Below, piece after piece: positions 7,240-9,057 of a stretch of 9,057 nucleotides of DNA (positions within the stretch are counted from its first letter, which is position 1; every line of letters begins with the position of its first letter). The notes beneath the pieces are model-generated. The model saw only the letters and a program-made list of their open reading frames with translations. It made no database searches and had not been told where the DNA came from. Both the position numbers and the translations under genes were made by a program. This stretch comes from a bacterium (GTDB taxonomy: Bacteria > KSB1 > UBA2214): assembly GCA_029560815.1 (NCBI GenBank), contig JAKQKF010000321.1:1-9057 (forward strand). The letters are read 5' to 3'.

Positions 7240-7602
7240 ATGTCCGATATGGAAAAACTCAGTCCCGCCGATTTCACCGCCGCGGTCAAGTTCGATGAAA
7301 AGGGGCTCGTCCCGGCCATCATCCAGGACGCCGCCGCCCATGACGTCCTCATGCTCGGGTACATGAACGCCGAAAGCCTCCGCATCACCCTGGAGAGCGG
7401 CAAGGTCACCTTCTGGAGCCGTTCACGCCGGAAGCTCTGGACCAAAGGGGAGAGCTCGGGCAACTTTCTGCTCGTGCGCGAACTCTATGCCGACTGCGAC
7501 CGCGATGCGATTCTGGTTATGGCCGAACCCTGCGGTCCGACCTGTCATACCGGCAAACGCAGCTGTTTTTCCTGGAAGCTGGAAGAGGAGGAGAAGTGCT
7601 GA
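7240..7602 (+). CDS. hisI: Phosphoribosyl-AMP cyclohydrolase, monofunctional
   Basis: HisI opens the adenine ring of phosphoribosyl-AMP to give ProFAR. The 120-residue protein shows [13 protein letters not shown] (35-47), [20 protein letters not shown] (56-75), DCDRD (85-89) with Mg-binding Asp residues, and the zinc cysteines Cys86, Cys102 and Cys109 at the 16- and 7-residue spacing known for the family (ACHTG- and SCF-like motifs). Cys98 is an additional cysteine. It ends soon after SCFSW, so the PRA-pyrophosphohydrolase (HisE) domain of fused HisIE proteins is missing, and no hisE follows. Start ATG 7240 has AAGGAG (7224-7229) ten bases before it, after a 42-base gap from hisF, the longest gap after hisD. 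The stop overlaps the next gene by seven bases. Confidence 0.95.
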   Translation: MSDMEKLSPADFTAAVKFDEKGLVPAIIQDAAAHDVLMLGYMNAESLRITLESGKVTFWSRSRRKLWTKGESSGNFLLVRELYADCDRDAILVMAEPCGPTCHTGKRSCFSWKLEEEEKC

Positions 7603-8285
7603 GGGCGATCATCTTCGATTTTGACGGCGTGGTGATCGATTCCGAACCCCTGCATCTGGAGGCCGTCAAGGCCGCCCTGGGCGAAGCAGGCGATGGCCTG
7701 ACCCCCGAGCTCTATGCGCAGCGCTATCTCGCCTACGATGATCCGAGTGGAATAGCGCTTTTTTTTGCCGACCGGGGGATGAATCTGCAGGAGGAAGAGC
7801 TGCAGGAGGTTGTGGCGCGCAAAGGGGCGATCTACGCGGAGATGATCCGGGCGGGCCAAACCCGTTTCTTCCCGGGCGCTGCGGAGCTGATCCGGGAACT
7901 GGCTGCGGCTGTGCCGCTGGCCATCGCCACCGGATCGCTGCGCCGCGAGGTGAGCGCCATACTGGCTGCCGGGAATCTGCTCTCCTGCTTCCGGGTGATC
8001 GTTGCGGCTGAGGATGTGAGCAAGAGCAAGCCCGATCCCGAGAGCTACAACCGGGCACTGGCCGAACTCAACCGCGTGACCGGCGCTGTGCCCGCCATCC
8101 AGCCGGAGGAGACCCTGGTGATCGAGGATGCCAAACAGGGGATCGCCTCCGCGCGCCGCGCCGGCATGAAATGTCTCGCGGTGACCACCTCCTATCCCGC
8201 CCATGAATTGGGAGAGGCGGACCTGATCCTGCCCTCTCTGGCGGGAGTACAGTTCTCCAGCCTGGCAGCGCTTTTTCCGGAGTGA
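7596..8285 (+). CDS. HAD-superfamily phosphatase/phosphomutase, his-operon-linked
   Basis: A 229-residue protein of the HAD subfamily that includes beta-phosphoglucomutase and sugar-phosphate phosphatases. Motif I is [13 protein letters not shown] (8-20; Asp8 nucleophile, Asp10 acid/base), motif II ATGS (Ser114), motif III KSKPDP (Lys145) and motif [10 protein letters not shown] (Glu177, Asp178). Residues 16-90 form a helical C1 cap. Ser114 and Lys145 fall at the beta-phosphoglucomutase numbering, but phosphatases share this plan. The GTG start lies within the end of hisI, with AGGAGG (7586-7591) before it, so it is translationally coupled to the operon. As HisB here lacks a phosphatase domain, this gene is a reasonable candidate for histidinol-phosphatase; that is inference from context, and a general sugar-phosphate phosphatase remains possible. 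Confidence 0.85.
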   Translation: MLRAIIFDFDGVVIDSEPLHLEAVKAALGEAGDGLTPELYAQRYLAYDDPSGIALFFADRGMNLQEEELQEVVARKGAIYAEMIRAGQTRFFPGAAELIRELAAAVPLAIATGSLRREVSAILAAGNLLSCFRVIVAAEDVSKSKPDPESYNRALAELNRVTGAVPAIQPEETLVIEDAKQGIASARRAGMKCLAVTTSYPAHELGEADLILPSLAGVQFSSLAALFPE

Positions 8286-8305
8286 TTTTTCGGCCGGCCC
8301 GACAC

Positions 8306-8341
8306 AAAAAAAGCCCGCGGAGATGACGAATCCGCGGGCTT
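8306..8341 (-). terminator. Intrinsic terminator of the outer-membrane protein gene
   Basis: The stem AGCCCGCGGA (8312-8321) with TCCGCGGGCT (8331-8340) has ten perfect pairs and a 9-base loop. On the - strand it is followed by seven T (complement of 8306-8312), 17 bases past the TAG of the leftward gene. On the + strand no T-run follows, so it would be a poor terminator for the his operon; it may still slow or end convergent transcription. Confidence 0.85.
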
Positions 8342-8357
8342 GATGGCAGCCGGGGGG

Positions 8358-9057
8358 CTAGAACTGGACGCTGGCCCCGACCTTGAAGACCAGAAGGTCG
8401 GTTTTGGATTTGCTGACGTCGAAGAGCAGTTTGCCGTTTTCGCGGCGGATGGAGCCCTTTTTCAGGTATTCCGCCTCGCCGCCGCGCAGGTAGCGGCCCT
8501 GCACATCGACAAAGACCTCTGTCGCTTCCGAGGCGGCCTCCCAGACGCGGAACTTGCAGCCGCCGCCAAAACCATAGCTCATGGCCGTATCATCAAAATT
8601 GGTCGAACTGGCGATCTGATCGTGGCCGTCATGGTCATCCCAGTCGTCCCAGTCGTCATCGTTGATCGAGGTCTCGGTGAAGAGGTAATCGAATCCGAAG
8701 ACGCCGTCGGCATAGGGCTGGATCGGCCCCTCCTTGGCCTGTACGCGCAGGAGCAGAAAGCCGAGCAGGATCGAATTGGTGGTAGTCACATCCACCGTCA
8801 CGTCCGGAATGGTCGTGCTGAAGGGCTCCGCTCTGGTTTCGGAGCCGTAGATCAGATAATCGATGCCGAGTCCAAAGCCGAAATAGCCGTTGCCCGGAGC
8901 ATAGAGAAATTCACCACAGAATCCGCCGCCGGTGTTGACCTGGTCGGCGAATTCATTCATCGGCACCCCGATGCCGATGCCCATGCCGGCCTGCATCCCC
9001 GTCTGGGCAAAGACGGCGCTGCCGGTGAACAGTACGATCAGGGCAACAAGCACTCCC
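8358..9057 (-). CDS. Putative outer-membrane beta-barrel protein, N-terminus incomplete
   Basis: A 231-residue leftward frame from GTG 9053 to TAG 8358. It opens with a hydrophobic segment LVALIVLFTGSAVFA followed by Q, a typical signal-peptide core and cleavage site, but has no basic residues before it, so the true start probably lies just beyond the right edge. The mature part alternates Gly- and aromatic-rich strands (GFCGEF, GYFGFGLGIDYLIYG, SYGFGGGCKFRV) and ends in VGASVQF; a final Phe is the usual C-terminal signal of barrels inserted by the Bam machinery. Eight or so strands are plausible for this size. Residues 131-146 form a strikingly acidic, Trp- and His-bearing segment (NDDDWDDWDDHDGHDQ), likely an external loop. 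Function is unknown; no link with histidine synthesis is implied, as it is divergent and has its own terminator. Confidence 0.7.
   Translation of the reverse strand, partial: GVLVALIVLFTGSAVFAQTGMQAGMGIGIGVPMNEFADQVNTGGGFCGEFLYAPGNGYFGFGLGIDYLIYGSETRAEPFSTTIPDVTVDVTTTNSILLGFLLLRVQAKEGPIQPYADGVFGFDYLFTETSINDDDWDDWDDHDGHDQIASSTNFDDTAMSYGFGGGCKFRVWEAASEATEVFVDVQGRYLRGGEAEYLKKGSIRRENGKLLFDVSKSKTDLLVFKVGASVQF
8634..8660 (-). repeat. Three 9-base units coding for Asp-Asp-Trp repeats
   Basis: On the + strand the units are GTCATCCCA, GTCGTCCCA and GTCGTCATC; read on the - strand they encode the DDDWDDWDD core of the outer-membrane protein's acidic loop. The first two units differ by one base and the third is diverged, consistent with small in-frame duplication. 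Confidence 0.55.

Noticed and set aside
8291..8300. Palindromic CGGCCGGCC after the last HAD gene
   Set aside because: Too short and without a loop or T-run; no regulatory meaning can be supported.
1..9057. Search for CRISPR arrays, tRNA or rRNA genes, transposases, phage or defence genes
   Set aside because: No spaced direct repeats, cloverleaf-like elements or mobile-element proteins were seen; apart from the attenuator, the window is an ordinary biosynthetic operon and its neighbours.

Overview
The window is a GC-rich, tightly packed bacterial segment dominated by one complete histidine-biosynthesis operon on the + strand. Its order, hisL-hisG-hisD-hisC-hisB-hisH-hisA-hisF-hisI, matches that of the enterobacterial his operon. 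The last gene, on the opposite strand, looks like an outer-membrane beta-barrel, so the organism is probably Gram-negative. Clear Shine-Dalgarno sites (AAAGGAG, AAGGAG, GGGAGG) argue against a typical Bacteroidetes. The phylum cannot be fixed from the sequence; a GC-rich Gram-negative lineage outside the Enterobacteria is my inference.

Layout: (1) 2-340, the 3' end of a dipeptide epimerase (enolase superfamily), followed with a 1-base overlap by a HAD phosphatase (340-1020). (2) 1021-1218, an AT-rich regulatory stretch. It holds a probable promoter, a 21-residue leader peptide with seven His codons (1065-1130), competing RNA pairings and a strong intrinsic terminator (1161-1195). Together these form a his attenuator. 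(3) 1219-7602, hisG, hisD, hisC, hisB, hisH, hisA, hisF and hisI, mostly joined by 3-10 base gaps or 4-8 base overlaps. (4) 7596-8285, a second HAD-family gene overlapping hisI. (5) 8306-8341, a terminator whose T-run serves the - strand. (6) 8358 to the right edge, an outer-membrane protein on the - strand, incomplete at its N-terminus.

How the genes work together: HisG starts the pathway from PRPP and ATP, HisI and HisA process the intermediate, HisH-HisF form the imidazole ring and release AICAR, and HisB, HisC and HisD complete histidine. Two steps have no recognised gene here: PRA-PH (HisE), and histinol-phosphate phosphatase (histidinol-phosphatase), because HisB is the dehydratase domain only. 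The terminal HAD gene is a natural candidate for the phosphatase. The most rewarding observation is the attenuator, whose leader peptide is short and easily lost under an over-extended hisG start.
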